This document shows, piece after piece, positions 26,001 to 37,251 of a stretch of 64,000 bases of DNA. The notes beneath the pieces were generated by a model. The model was not told the DNA's origin. It worked only from the letters and a program-made list of their open reading frames with translations, and made no database searches. The stretch comes from Myxocyprinus asiaticus (taxonomy: Eukaryota > Chordata > Actinopteri > Cypriniformes > Catostomidae), in contig NC_059379.1 in assembly GCF_019703515.2 (NCBI RefSeq), positions 22,929,880 through 22,993,879 of the forward strand. The letters are read 5' to 3'. The position numbers and the translations under genes were made by a program. Every line of letters starts with the position of its first letter. Position 1 is the stretch's first letter.

Positions 26001-29000
26001 AACTTCATCAGTCCACAGAACTTGTTTCCAAAATGCATCAGGCTTGTTTAGATGTTCATTTTGCACATTTTTGACGCTGAAATTTGTGGTGAGGATGCAG
26101 GAAAGGTTTTCTTCTCATGACTCTTCCATGAAGGTCATATTTGTGCAGGTGTCGCTGCACAGTAGAACAGTGCACCACTACTCCAGAGTCTGCTAAATCT
26201 TCCGTACGGTCTTTTGCAGTCAAACAGGGGTTTTGATTTGCCTTTCTAGCAATCCTACGAGGAGTTCTCTCTGAAAGTTTTCTTGATCTTCCAGACCTCA
26301 ACTTGAACTCCACCGTTCTGGTTAACTGCCATTTCTTAATTACATTATGAACTGAGGAAACGGCTACCTGAAAACACTTTGCTATCTTCTTATAGCCTTC
26401 CCCTGCTTTGTAAGCATCAATTATTTTAATTTTCAGAGTGCTAGGCAGCTGCTTAGAGGAGCCCATAATAATAATAGGAGAGAGATGGAGAATGAAACAG
26501 ACTAGCACAATATGAGCTCAAACGCGTCTGCCCTGGCTCTGATATGCGACTGTTTAAATGAGACTGTGTTGAACACCGTTCTATTATTGTAGTAAAACGA
26601 TGGCATGTAACAACAAAATGAACCATGACTGGTCGTTTACATGTCTCAGTCCCTTCACATGCAAGCATGCGATTCTCAGTGCACTCAAGAGACAAATCGG
26701 CCAAAGAGGAAAATTTATCAACAAATAAAAAATACAATAAAAAAAAAACAGAATATCGTCTGATTTATCGCCCTCTGCAATATATCGGTCGACCACAAAT
26801 CATTATCGACTATCTTATAAAAAATTGAAACAGTTTAGTCCCCAAATCACCATAGCCTTCATTCAGTACAGTCTGACAAATATATCTTGTTTCTACATAA
26901 AAAGACTAGATATTTGTGTAATTGTGCCACAATCCTCAGCAAATGTGACAATGTGATAGCCGCTGCAGAAATCTTGCTGCTATCATGTTGAACCTGTATT
27001 TTGTTTTTCCTCCAGCTTGCCAGAATTATGGCTGTTCTTCAACAGCAGAGACAGCAGCAACAGCAGCAGGTGGGTGGTACAGGGGGAAGCTCCAAACTCT
27101 CTCCTTCTCACCTTGGTGGGAGTGGCCCAAAGATGCCCATGTCAGACCCACTTTCACACCCTGGCTTGGCTGGCTCTGTAGCAGACCTGCATCAGAAAAC
27201 GCCAGGCACTTATTCTGGTGAGTCTGTTCTTATTTTTATAGCCCCAATTGTGTGTCAATTAGAGATGCACCGATACCACTTTTTCTCTTCTGATCTGATT
27301 CCAATATCTGAACTCTTAGTCTCATTCAATCCCAATCCAAGGCCAGTGTTGTTTTTTTCTTAAAAATCTTATCTACACCTCTCTGTGTGGAACTGATTGG
27401 GAGTACTCTTATGTGTAAAAAAACAAACAACTACACATTATTTCATTATAAAATAGAGTAGACAGAAAACACAAAATTGTGAAGCCTTTTAAGAAATCCT
27501 TTATTATTAACTACTTCACTGGAAAATGCATCAGCGAAATGAACAGAAATTCCAGTGAAAATCTTCAGTGGATAAGAAGCCAGTTCTCTTTGCACAATTA
27601 TAATTATTTTTATTCACATTGTGTCTGAACTTGGTCTTTTTCTTTTTCTTTTTTTACTCAGTCAGCTTAGATATTATTGTGATTTGTAATAATAATAATA
27701 TTAATAAATATTGGAGTTATATTATACAATATTAATACATTTCAGTCGTAATCTCCTAACTTCAAATACAGGGTTTGTATGGTCATGGAAATCTTGGAAA
27801 TCTTTTTAAGAAATTGTGTTTTCCATGCCTGGAAAAGTCATGGAATTTTCCAAAGGACTAGTTTCAGCGGTACAAGTGTGCTAAGAATCAAGTTTTGCGT
27901 GATCACGGAGCAACTCGAATAAGCGCTACTCTGAGCCTGTTGTCGTGTAAACTGAGTAGTTTGTGAATAGGCACATTTTGCACTTTGTTAATGCTAGAGA
28001 AGTTCGCTTATGATTGCTCAAGCTTATAAGGTTAGGTATAACTAAAGGAATTAGTACATTTCAAATTTACATTATTGTTTGAATATATTAACGCTTTGAA
28101 TGTTTGATGTACCATGTTAATTAAGCTTGTGGTGGGGGCCTGGGTAGCTCAGCAAGTAAAGACGCTGACTAGCACACATGGAGTCGCAAGTTTGAATCCA
28201 GGGCATGCTGAGTGACTCCAGTCAGGCTTTCTAAGCAACCAATTGGCCCGGTTGCTAGGGTGGGTAGAGTCACGTTGGGTTAACCTCCTCCTGGTTGCTT
28301 TAATGTGGTTCTCGCTCCTTGGTGGGGCGCGTGGTGAATTGTGCGTGGATGCCGCGGAGAATAGTGTGAGCCTCCACACACGCTACGTCTCCGCGGTAAC
28401 GCGCTCAACAAGCCATGTGATAAGATGCGCGGATTGACTGTCTCAGACGTGGAGGCAACTGAGATTCGTCCTCCGCCACCCGGATTTAGGCGAGTCACTA
28501 CACCACCACGAGGACCTAGAGCGCATTGGGAATTGGGCATTCCAAACTGGGGAGAAAATCCCCCCAAAAAATAAAAATTAAGCTTATGGTGATATTTGCT
28601 TCTGAATCTGAGCAGTGTTAATTATCCACTTCCTGATGAGCAATCATGTAATCTTATTATCACCTACATTCTCCTGTTTTTAACGGAGAACTTGACAGAA
28701 GACGTGCGTTGATTGTCATTAATGTCCCTTGACCTTCCCCCCAGCCACTTCTGACAAGTGTCTATACAACAGCCGATGTAAGGGCATTCCCACAACTAAT
28801 GTGAAATGTGTCTTTTTCAGGTCCATTTCTCTCGCTTTGCTTTCCATTGTTTGGATGTGCGGCGCTAAAATACAGGACAAACTAAATCTTGTATTGATTT
28901 AAAATTCAACACAATTCTGTTCCCTTTAATACTGAACAATTCCGTATTTTATGTGGCGGTTTATATTTTGAAAAACAAAAGAAAGAAAAGCCGTCGATGT

Positions 29001-29332
29001 GCAGGTCTGATTCACTGTCTGTTGAGCACTTCTCACAGAATGCGCATATTAAGAATTTCCCACTTTGTGTCAGTGGTCCGAAAACAGTTTGCAAGAACTT
29101 TGTCTTTTTTGTGAGCACTGCAAATTATCTCAGACCATCAGGAGGTCTTAGTTTAATTCACTTTAAATCAAGTGGTTTACATTTTACTGTACATGCATAG
29201 CCTATAAACCAGTATATTTTTTACTACTTACAGTGCTGTGAAAGTATGTAAATTTCTATTTTAGAATATAAATTGTTTTAGATCTTCAAACGAGATAAAA
29301 CAAAGGCAACCTGAGTAAACACAAAATACAGT

Positions 29333-29384
<52 letters not shown>

Positions 29385-32300
29385 ATTATTTTATTTATTT
29401 TTTTTTTTTTTTTGTTATGGGACCCCTGTCTTCCAAACAGCTCCACATTCAACTCATCCGTCCACAGAACATTCTCCCTAAAGCTTTGAGGATCATCGAG
29501 GTGTGTTTTGGCAAAATTCAGACGAGACTTAATGTTCTTCTGGGTTAGCAGTGGTTTTCGCCTCACCACTCTTCCATGGATGGCATTTTTGGCCAGTGTC
29601 TTTCTGATAGTGGAGTCATGAACAGTGACCTTTATTGATGCAAGAGAGGCCTGCAGTTCCTTGGATGTTGTCCTTGGCTTTTTTGTGACTTGATGGATGA
29701 GTCGTCGCTGTGCTCTTGGAGGAATTTTGGAAGATCGGCCACTTCTGGGAAGGTTCACTACTGTGCCAAGTTTCCTCCATTTGGAGATAATGGCTCTCAC
29801 TCTGGTTCTTTGGAGTCCCAGAGCCTTTGAAATAGCTTTGTAATCTTTCCCAGACTGATGTATTTCAGTCACATTTTTCCTCATCATTTCTGGAATTTAC
29901 TTCAACCTTGGCATAGTGTGCTATTGGGTGAGACCTTTTAGCCAACTTCAAGCTGCTGAAATAGTTCTATTTAGGTGTTGATTTGAATGAACAAGGCTGG
30001 CAGTAATCAGGCCTGGGTGTGTCTGGTCCAGCTGAATCCCATTATGAATGCAGTTTCATAGATTTGGGGATTTAGTAAATACAAATACTTTTTCACACAG
30101 GCCCAGTTGGTATTGGATAACTTTTTTTGCTTCAGTAAATAACATTATCATTTAAAAACTGTATTTTGTGTTTACTCAGATTGCCTTTGTTTTATGTTAG
30201 ATTTTGTTTGAATTTTTTTAAACAATTTTAATATGAAAAAATATATACAAAAAAACAGAAGAAAGCAGCACTGTATTTGAAAAGAATATAGTGGCTTATA
30301 AAAAATCAAAGTGGCTAGTAAATTTGGGACTTCTCCATCCATTGTGGCTGGTGGTCAAAAAATGTTTCATACCCTGCTGTACAAACGTGTAACTTTTTAT
30401 TAATTTAAATTCTATACATAAATTTAAACCATGTAGTGCATTAAAAAGGTAAATTGTTCTAAATAGTGAGAAGAAAATAGGGCTTCCAAAAATTGACATT
30501 GAGACAACCAAAAGATAAGGGGAGAGGACAAGGCAAAAAACAAACAAACTGTCAAATATTACAAAGCAGAGAGTCATTGATTTAGTGGTATTGTATAAGG
30601 TGTATTGTTTGGAAAAGTCATGGAAATTTACTAGTCAAATGTGTACTAACCCTGTAAAATTATCTGTTTTTTTGGGGGGGGGGGGGACACTCCAGAAAGA
30701 CCTTTTGAGTTTCTTTGAGTAGGTCACAGTACTTTTAAAATGCTTCTCATTCAAAATCTGGTGAAATGCTCCTCCAGTGGCATTCATAATGCATATTATA
30801 AGCGAACCCAACTATTGAGCATCTACATCTCCGATGAAGTTTGTGTTGAGCACTCCCGTATTGCAAGCTACTGTGTGTGCCACACCAGAGCACTGCTCAT
30901 TCACTGAAGAATGTAACACATGCAGAGACTATATTAGAGATGCACTGATCTGATCTGATACCTGGATTGGTATCGACTTCGATACTGACGTTTTTAGATG
31001 GATCGGGTATCGGTTCAACGAACCCGATCCAAATCCGATACTGTGTTAGTCATGTTTGTTACTGTCAAGCTCCAAAACTGACATAAAAGAACCATAAAAG
31101 CACCATTAAAGTAGTCCATATGACTCGTGCATTTTATTCAAACCCTCTTGAAGATATGTGATAGCTTTATGAATCGCAAAAGGCTGTTTAATAAGTATAT
31201 ATAGATATGTAGTATGCATGCGCAGCACGTTAGTGAATGGCACTGCACTGTTTTCACACAAGCATGTGCAGGCTGATGTGAGCAACATCTCGTCAAACAA
31301 CATCTCGGATGTAGATGCTCAATAGTTAGGTTCACTTATAATATGCATTTAGAACAGCACGAGCAGCATTTGACCAGAATTTGAAAAAGAAGCGAATTAA
31401 AGTACTGTGAAGTAGCCCACAAACAGACGCTTCTAGGACATCCTGGAGTGTTAGGATCATCAAAATAAAAGTGTGAGGGTTTTAAAGATGCACAACTGAA
31501 ATATATATTACGGTTGTATTTTAAAATTCTAAAAGTCAATAATAATAATAATGATAATATTTTATTATTATTTATTTTATTTTATTTTTACAAATTATAA
31601 CAATATTTAAGTTGAATGGGTTCCAAAAAATAACTGTGTGAATGAAAAGTGGACTGATATCTAACTTAACTAAATTGAACAAAAAAGAGATCTGAATCCT
31701 ACACAGTACACGAGTACAGATACAAGTTGAAAAAAATTGCATTTCTACTGAAGACAGTTATTTTGCTGCTACATTATCCAGAAGACTAGTTAAGAATTTC
31801 AACTAGTTTCTTAATAGGCAGTACATTTATATTGACGTGTAGTTAGTTTGTGCTTCTTTACATATTAAAGAGTACCCCCAATTAGTTTCACACAATGAGG
31901 TAAAGATATTCTAAACTGATTATGCAAAAAACAAACAAACACTGGTGTCAGATTGGTATCGGCCGATACTGAGATTTTAGATAACTGAATTGGATCGGAA
32001 GAGAGAAAGTGGTATTGGTGCATCCCTAGACTATATATTTACTTAATAAACGCAGCCTTTTATGATTCACAAAACTATCGTATGGCTTCGAGAGACTTTG
32101 AATGTAATGCAGGGGTCATATGTACTACTTTAATGGTGCTTTTATGGTTCTTTTATGTCATTTTTGGAGCTTGACCGTAACGACCATGACTAACACACAT
32201 TATTGGATTTGGATCGGTCTCATCTGACCGATACCCGATCCTGTTAAAAATGTGAGTGTCGGAGCCAATATCGATTCAGGTATTAGATCCGTACATCCCT

Positions 32301-33166
32301 AGTGTCAATGCAACAGATGTTATTGAAACGAGACTTTATGACGTGTATAGTGTTGTATTTTTACTTAACATCTTTTGCTGCATTTTGTCTATTATAGGGT
32401 TTGGGCCAGGAGTGAACCTCTCTGGTCTAGAACTGGGTCCCATGGTTGGTGGCCAGGCTGGGTTGAAGGACAGTGGTGGACAGCAGTCTCGTTTTAGGTG
32501 GATGATGGAAGGTCATTCCCCAGCGCCCTCTCCTCCTGATAGCACTCTCCATAAAAATGGTAAGAGACCTTTTTATGAACACATGTGGGTTTGGGTAACT
32601 ACAAAGACAGTTTCTCAAAAATGTTTGGTACAAGTTTGGCAGACTTTGTTATTCTGCTTGTCTATGTTTGTGTGATATGTAGGTCCCATTGCTGCTTCTC
32701 TTAAAATAAGAGGTGGTTCCCCATATTCCCAGTATGAACTGCTGGGAAGTGAGGGTTTGGGTGTGCCTCCACAAGGGCCTTCAGATCACTGGCACCGAAG
32801 TCCTGGAAACAAGATGGGCACCAAGACATCCAGCTGGCCTCCAGGTGAATGGTGATGCATATCTGACCATTAAAAAAAAGTTGTTTTAAAAAAAAAACAT
32901 TTCAGCTTTGTATATAGCATTATCAGAAATATGTTACACATCTAATTTTCATCTTATCTATTGAGAATATACCCAATATGCATTTTATTGTGATCATCGC
33001 TCTTCAGAGTTCCAACCAGGTGTGCCTTGGAAAGGAATTCAGAGTGTGGACCCTGAATCTGATCCCTACATGACACCTGGGAGTATGCTAAGCTCATCGA
33101 TGTCAACCCTCAATGACACTGAGCACCAGTTGCTAAGAGATAACACAGGTGCAGCTCCCTACATTT

Positions 33167-33238
<72 letters not shown>

Positions 33239-35703
33239 TGATTGTGACTTTGATTTCTTGTTTCATAGATAGCTCTTCCCAGACAAACACACAGAACACT
33301 AAGCTTTGAATTTTGGAAGTAATTTACATGCCCATGTAAATACTCACAAATAAGTCTTTTGCATTTTTCTTCACAGAATCAAATCCCTCCCTCAACACCT
33401 TGCTGCCTTCACCTGGTGCCTGGCCCTACAGTGCCTCAGAGAGCCCCCTTAATAATGCACACAACCAAGGTAACAAGCACTGTGTAGCTTCCCCTTAAGG
33501 GTCACATAATTTCCCCCTCCCTTTTCATGTCACATACTATTTGGTATGATTTTGAGAGGAGAAAGGAAAAAGTTTACCCAAAAATGAACATTTTCTCATT
33601 TCCCAGATGCGTATGACTAGCTACAAAAAGCACATAAAAGTAATCCTTAATACTCCAGTGGTTTAATCCGTGTCTTCTGAAGCGATCTAATCAGTTTTGG
33701 GTGAGAACATACCAAAATATAACTCCTTTTTCACAAAAAATCATGACATCAGCAGTCTCCTTGGTGATCATGATTTCAAGCTCGATTACACTTCTTAGCG
33801 CAGTCTAGTGCTCTGTGCCTGCATCAAGCACTAGGAAATGTAATCAAGCCTGAAATCATGATCGTGCCTAGAGACTGAAATGGCAAAATGTACAATGAGA
33901 AAGGAGTTACATTTTGGTCTGTCCTCACCCAAAACCAATTGGATCGCTTCAGAAGACTTCAATTAAACCACTGGAGACGTATGGATTACTTTTATGTGCT
34001 TTTTGGAGCTTCAAAGTTTTAATCACCATTCACTTGCATTATATTGACCTACAGAGCTGAGATATTCTTCTAAAAATCTTTGTATGTGTTCTGCAGAAGA
34101 AAGAACGTCGTCGTCTTTTTGGGTGAACTATTCCTTTAAGACTTACTTTGCTGAGCCAGATGAGCCTCTGTATAGAATTTGATCATTTGAGATATTGTGC
34201 TTTATTCACATTCTTACAGCTAAGTACCCAGACTATAAGCCCAGCTGGCCGCCTGAGCCCATAGGGCACAACAAGCCTTGGAAGACCAATCGCAACAGCT
34301 CCCACCTGCCTCGCCCACCTCCTGGACTGACCCATCAGAAGCAGCCCTCAGTGTCTCCCTGGGGTGGAGGAGGCCCACGAATGGGGAGAGGCTGGGGTGG
34401 CTCTGGAGGCAGCCAAGAAAACAGATTTGGGCCTGGTAATAGAACAGTTTAGATGCCTTAGAAAACCTATCGTTTTATACCTTAGAGAAAAAAAAAAACT
34501 AAAAATGTGTAACACATTAAATCAGAATGTTTTATTCTGAACATTGTATCTACATGTATGCCTTGAATATAGTCAAATCACAAACTGATGGTCTCAGATG
34601 TTACTCTAAGCTGAGACATTCACAGTAAATGCAGCCTATTTAAACATTTTGTAAAGCATCAGAGGAGGATAAATGGTCTTCCAATCTGTTTGCATTAGGA
34701 TCTGGATCTGCTTGGAGTGATGGAGGAGCCTCTAGGGGAAGCTGCTGGCTGGTGCTAAGTAATCTTACCCCTCAGGTGTGCATGTTATGACTTGTGCTTG
34801 GTAACTTTCAGTCACTTTTCAATCTTTTATCTAATCTCGTTGTACTCATTTGTATAATGTACTACTTGCAGATTGATGGTTCCACTTTGCGGACTATATG
34901 CATGCAGCATGGGCCCCTGTTGACCTTTCACCTTGGTCTGACCCAAGGTAGTGCTCTGATTCGCTACAGTACTCGCCAAGAAGCAGCCAAAGCCCAGAGC
35001 GCACTTCACATGTACGTATCTGCACATCCTTATCCTGATCTATTAGTGTGACACTAACTTTTCATATCATTTGAATTTTCATGTTACTGCACTTTAGACA
35101 TCTTAACTGTAGTGTTTGTCTTTAAAATTTCCTTCTAGGTGTGTTTTAGGTAATACCACAATTCTGGCTGAGTTCGTGAGCGAGGAGGAGGTTGCACGTT
35201 ATTTTGCACATTCCCAGGCTGGAGTTGCTGGAAGTGGCAGTGGAAGTGTTGGGGTTGGTGGAGCTGTCTCTGGGCCAGCAGGTGTGACAGGGTCATCAGG
35301 GGCCGGTGCAGTGGGTAACATCAGTGTTGGGAGTGGTGATAGGGAACGGGCTGGAGTGGGAGGTTCAACATCAGGAGGAAGTAACAATGGTGGTGGAACG
35401 GGGCCCTCTGGCTCTACATGGCAGAGTTTGGATGGTACGGGCAGCTCCCCAGACCCAGCCTCTGCCCAGGGAGCAGGCTTGAGCATTTTTGCCCAGTGGA
35501 GCAGCAATGGTGCTGGTGGTAGCGTGGGCAGCAGTGCAGGGGGTGTTGATCCTGGCAGGGCGGGGTTGTGGGGGGGCATGACTGCTGGGTACACAAGCAG
35601 CAGTCTGTGGGGGTCTCCAGCCATGGAAGATCGGCACCAGATGAACAGCCCTGCAGCACTGTTGCCTGGAGACCTGCTGGGAGGAGGAGCAGACTCTATC
35701 TGA
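8054..35703 (+). CDS. tnrc6b: TNRC6B: GW182-family scaffold of the miRNA-induced silencing complex
   Basis: TNRC6B binds Argonaute through Gly-Trp repeats and recruits PABP and the CCR4-NOT and PAN2-PAN3 deadenylases in cytoplasmic P bodies. Coding exons: 8054-8110 (acceptor at 8023), 10792-10813, 11766-12116, 12903-15716, 16821-16985, 17172-17344, 17465-17536, 17685-17891, 18035-18154, 18737-18880, 18992-19099, 27016-27217, 32398-32559, 32683-32844, 33008-33148, 33377-33469, 34220-34435, 34699-34775, 34872-35011, 35139-35703. They total 5,991 nt, in frame, 1,996 aa (human about 1,830). Visible parts: Lys-rich N-terminus; [18 protein letters not shown] near residue 94; GW/WG-rich Ago-binding region in the 2.8-kb exon, ending with [18 protein letters not shown] near residue 1,000; Gln-rich stretch near 1,380-1,430; [14 protein letters not shown] near 1,587; PRPPPGL near 1,695; RRM ([19 protein letters not shown]) near 1,750-1,825; C-terminus [11 protein letters not shown]. 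Motifs favour paralogue B over A or C. Met at 8054 is the first in-frame ATG seen; CTG initiation at 6634 is an alternative. Confidence 0.96.
8156..9399. mobile_element. Non-autonomous hAT-type transposon, 1,244 bp
   Basis: The terminal inverted repeats are TAGGGCTGGGCGATATG and the complement of CTGTCGCCCAGCCCTA, flanked by a perfect 8-bp duplication, CTGTGAAT (8148-8155 and 9400-9407). No transposase is present. It sits in the tnrc6b intron just 45 bp beyond a donor site. Confidence 0.9.
9496..9930 (+). mobile_element. tRNA-derived SINE, about 430 bp (family also at 23.9, 28.1 and 49.1 kb)
   Basis: The head GGGGGCCTGGGTAGCTCA resembles the 5' half and A box of a tRNA, and GAGTTCGAATCT is a B box. 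The body includes CCTCCGCCACCCGGATTGAGG and GAATTGGGCATTCCAA, with an A-rich end. Two long open frames across it are chance. Confidence 0.9.
10001..10740. mobile_element. Long palindromic MITE (AGTTCACCC family)
   Basis: It starts TTCACCCAAAAATGAAAATT and ends with the complement CATTTTTGGGTGAAC. The arms are complementary throughout: CCATCCCAGATGTGTATGAC against CATCTGGGATGGCATGAAGG, and the GGTGACCAAAACTTTGAAGC block against its mirror. TTTAAG flanks are consistent with TTAA targeting. Related copies lie at 33.6, 37.9 and 45.8 kb and at the window's right edge. Confidence 0.88.
11025..11687. mobile_element. Degenerate hAT-like element, 663 bp
   Basis: The ends are TAGAGCTGGGAAGAAA and TTCTCAGCCCTC, with a near-perfect 8-bp duplication CTATGTAT/CTATTTAT on either side. 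There is an internal block of ATCGCAATATCGCAAC. No coding capacity. Confidence 0.65.
12243..12378. mobile_element. Short MITE, 136 bp
   Basis: The ends TAGGGCTGCGCGATAAT and ATTAATTGTGCAGCCCTA are mutual complements with a central AT-rich part. It lies in the tnrc6b intron upstream of the 2.8-kb exon. A clear target duplication is not visible. Confidence 0.75.
16570..16757. repeat. Near-perfect foldback, arms of about 80 bp
   Basis: The left arm 16570-16650 and right arm 16681-16757 are reverse complements with only about two substitutions across the first 70 positions. The shared text includes TGTGCTGAAAATGCATTTGA. The AU-rich centre is a 30-bp loop. The structure ends 63 bp before the tnrc6b exon at 16821, so the pre-mRNA would carry a long hairpin there. 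Its origin (MITE or local inverted duplication) is unclear. Confidence 0.88.
18160..18361 (+). repeat. Direct tandem duplication, two 101-bp units
   Basis: Units 18160-18260 and 18261-18361 share GCTAGTCTTTGAGGTA, CTGCTAATTGCAGTT and TTGAGTCAGTTTTGATTT with a few substitutions. The first unit begins six bases after the donor of the tnrc6b exon ending at 18154. Confidence 0.9.
19100..21633. other. Start of the long tnrc6b intron: old repeat remnants
   Basis: Non-coding. 19270-19760 looks like a degraded fish repeat (GACAGCGCCACCTATGG and a later diverged echo, GACAGCACCACCTATAG). At 20447 a hAT-like end, TAGGGATGCACTGATATGG, begins, with no matching partner nearby. No exon with GW character was found between 19099 and 27016. 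Confidence 0.5.
21634..22573. mobile_element. Non-autonomous hAT-like element, 940 bp
   Basis: The ends are TAGGCCTGTTGTGATTAT and ATAATTGTGACAGCCTTA, with flanking 8-bp duplication CTTGAGAC/TTTGAGAC. The interior is AT-rich and non-coding. Confidence 0.78.
23872..23975 (-). mobile_element. 5' fragment of the tRNA-derived SINE
   Basis: The reverse complement shows GCCTGGGTAGCTCAGCGAG and GAGTCGCGAGTTCAAATCC, the same head as the SINE at 9.5 kb. Only the tRNA-like part is present, nested in a hAT-like element. It is not a functional tRNA gene: the head continues into the SINE body and lacks a tRNA 3' half. Confidence 0.8.
25243..26600 (-). pseudogene. Tc1/mariner transposon with broken transposase
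   Basis: The left end CAGTGGCATGCAAAAATTTG is preceded by TA, the Tc1 target. Minus-strand transposase pieces: 26056-26466 gives the N-terminal paired-type helix-turn-helix ([20 protein letters not shown], then SVHNVIKKW) and the second DNA-binding half with [15 protein letters not shown]. 25471-25692 gives the end of the catalytic domain ([16 protein letters not shown], with its D and E). The stretch between is disrupted, including a T-run at 25919. The right end is not clear; about 26600 is an estimate. Confidence 0.85.
28135..28576 (+). mobile_element. tRNA-derived SINE, full length with target duplication
   Basis: Same family as at 9.5 kb: head GGGGCCTGGGTAGCTCAG, B box GAGTCGCAAGTTTGAATCC, body CCTCCGCCACCCGGATTTAGG, A-rich end. 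It is flanked by a 15-bp duplication, ATTAAGCTTGTGGTG at 28120-28134 and ATTAAGCTTATGGTG at 28577-28591, typical of LINE-driven insertion. Confidence 0.93.
29231..30273 (-). pseudogene. Tc1-family transposon with 3'-deleted transposase
   Basis: The ends CAGTGCTGTGAAAGTATG and the complement of GAAGAAAGCAGCACTG are bordered by TA. The minus-strand frame from 29887 encodes the transposase N-terminus: DNA-binding helices ([33 protein letters not shown]), then [13 protein letters not shown] and the start of the catalytic core at [15 protein letters not shown]. The frame then runs into a T-tract and a (TA)n array at 29337-29380. The remaining catalytic residues are gone, so the copy cannot move itself. 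Confidence 0.9.
30690..32300. mobile_element. Nested palindromic DNA elements with a hAT-type copy at 30935-32028
   Basis: TAGAGATGCACTGATCTGATC (30935) and GGTATTGGTGCATCCCTA (32028) are inverted ends flanked by an 8-bp duplication, GACTATAT. Two larger inverted pairs cut across this. 30780-30850 pairs with 31305-31355 (GAGCATCTACATCTCCGATG against its complement), and 30950-31140 pairs with 32110-32290 (CATAAAAGAACCATAAAAGC against its complement). So a palindromic element has been split by another. All is intronic to tnrc6b. Confidence 0.7.
33165..33234. repeat. (CA)n-(TA)n compound microsatellite
   Basis: A short CA run passes into a (TA)n array in the tnrc6b intron, 17 bp after the donor of the exon ending at 33148. 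Confidence 0.97.
33570..34141. mobile_element. Palindromic MITE (AGTTCACCC family)
   Basis: It begins AGTTTACCCAAAAATGAACA and ends TTTTTGGGTGAACTATTCC, with the shared block TCCAGTGGTTTAATCCGTGT and its complement in the other arm. It is intronic to tnrc6b. Confidence 0.85.
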
Positions 35704-37212
35704 CTGATGCAGCCACTTGCTGACAAATAGATGTGCAGCAACACACACATAACAGATATGTACATGTAACAAAGTTATTCTCCTATTATCACAAACACAT
35801 TCAGGAATATAGGAACATTCATCAGAATACAGGCAGTTTGCACACATACATGCGCTGCAGTCATTGGCCGGGCGGAAAATGCATAAAAATACAGCCAAGT
35901 ATTTAGTATATATTTGTAACACCTCTGTACCCAAGATTCAAAGATAAGCACTCAAACAGCAGATACAGAGTAACACTTAATCTCCTAAGTGCTGAGAAGC
36001 AGACCAACTGCATTACATAACAAAATGCATTAAGCCAAAATTATAGACAACACTGGTTACAAATGTACACACTGTTTAACATCATTTTTACCTGAGGAGT
36101 GTTTCAAACTCTGCTCCCCATAATCTTATCTCCATGACACATCCCATCATCAGAAGCATGGAGGAGCAGTGTGTGGGACAGTTTTACATGGGCAAGGCAG
36201 TACAGAGTTAACAACCAAAACAAACGTGCACACGCAAACATCCCATTTCTTACCCTTAAATGAAGACTTCTGCAGCGAGACTTGAACAGGACATGCAAAC
36301 AGTTGGACTTAGAACTGACTCAACTGGATGAATCCTAACCTTGAGGTCATAGAGATCACACTCGCATACTGAGATGCTCTCACTCAGGCATGCACTGTAA
36401 AGGACAAACCAGACAAAAAAAGGACAAAAATATGCATCCTACAACGTTCGTAGAACACTCAGAATAAAGGACGATACATTGTGTTACAGCTCCATTGTCA
36501 TTCAGACTTAAATTACTCGAACACTGTTCTGATGTCTGACAAACTGTATCTTGTTGTCTTTATTTGTTTTAAATGACGGTGAAATCCAGAAAAGAAAATT
36601 TTTCAAATGCTGACCTCATTTTTTTTTTTCTTCTTAATCAAGTATGTTGTCATAATGACGATCACTTGGATGTTACTTAGCTGTACAAGGTGCCCTTTCT
36701 GCCTGTGCGTTTATGAGTGAAGTCCCCAGTAGAGGAGGTGACGTTTGGAGTGTTTGCGAGGCATCAGTGAATGTGTGTGGCAGCCAGAGATTAACAAGCA
36801 TGGTGTATTTACAAAGATCAGTGCTGGATTAGGGAGGCGAGTAAATGTATAAGTGACAGCTTATTTCAGGTGTTTAATGTCTATGTGTGCATGATGTGTA
36901 TGCTGGTGTGGCTGTGCGTGTGATTGTAGATGGCAAATTCAAGAACATTGGCACTAATGAATATTACTTAATTTGTGGTTTTAGCAGCCTTTTTTGTTTT
37001 ATATATGGTCTGAATTGCAATAATAATAATAAAGAAAAAAGATTTTTTTAGAAGTTGCAACCAACTGAAGGCTTTCATACTGAAACATGAAACATGCCAA
37101 ACCTTATTGTACCAAGCTGAGCTGGATGGGTGTTTTAGGAACACTTAAAAGTTACCAATTGTTTTTGTTGTTGTGTACCATTATAAATTAAGGCGGGCTT
37201 TATCACTCGTGT

Positions 37213-37251
<39 letters not shown>

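Larger units (their letters stand above)
22986..26797. mobile_element. Composite nest: older TIR element carrying hAT, SINE and Tc1 insertions
   Basis: The outer ends are TAGTGATCGACCGATTTGG on the left and ATATCGGTCGACCAC on the right, inverted copies of each other. Inside lie a hAT-like element at about 23223-24712 (ACTGCAACTAACGATTATTT to GACTAATCGTTTCAGCC), a SINE fragment and a Tc1 copy. The order implies at least three successive insertions into the tnrc6b intron. Confidence 0.65.

Noticed and set aside
28135..28230. tRNA gene at the SINE head
   Set aside because: A and B boxes are present, but the tRNA-like part runs into the SINE body and has no proper 3' acceptor half; it is flanked by SINE target duplications.
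35199..35934. Antisense frames of 187-188 residues over the last tnrc6b exon
   Set aside because: They are Pro/Ala/Cys-rich complements of the Gly-rich coding sequence, with no family motifs.
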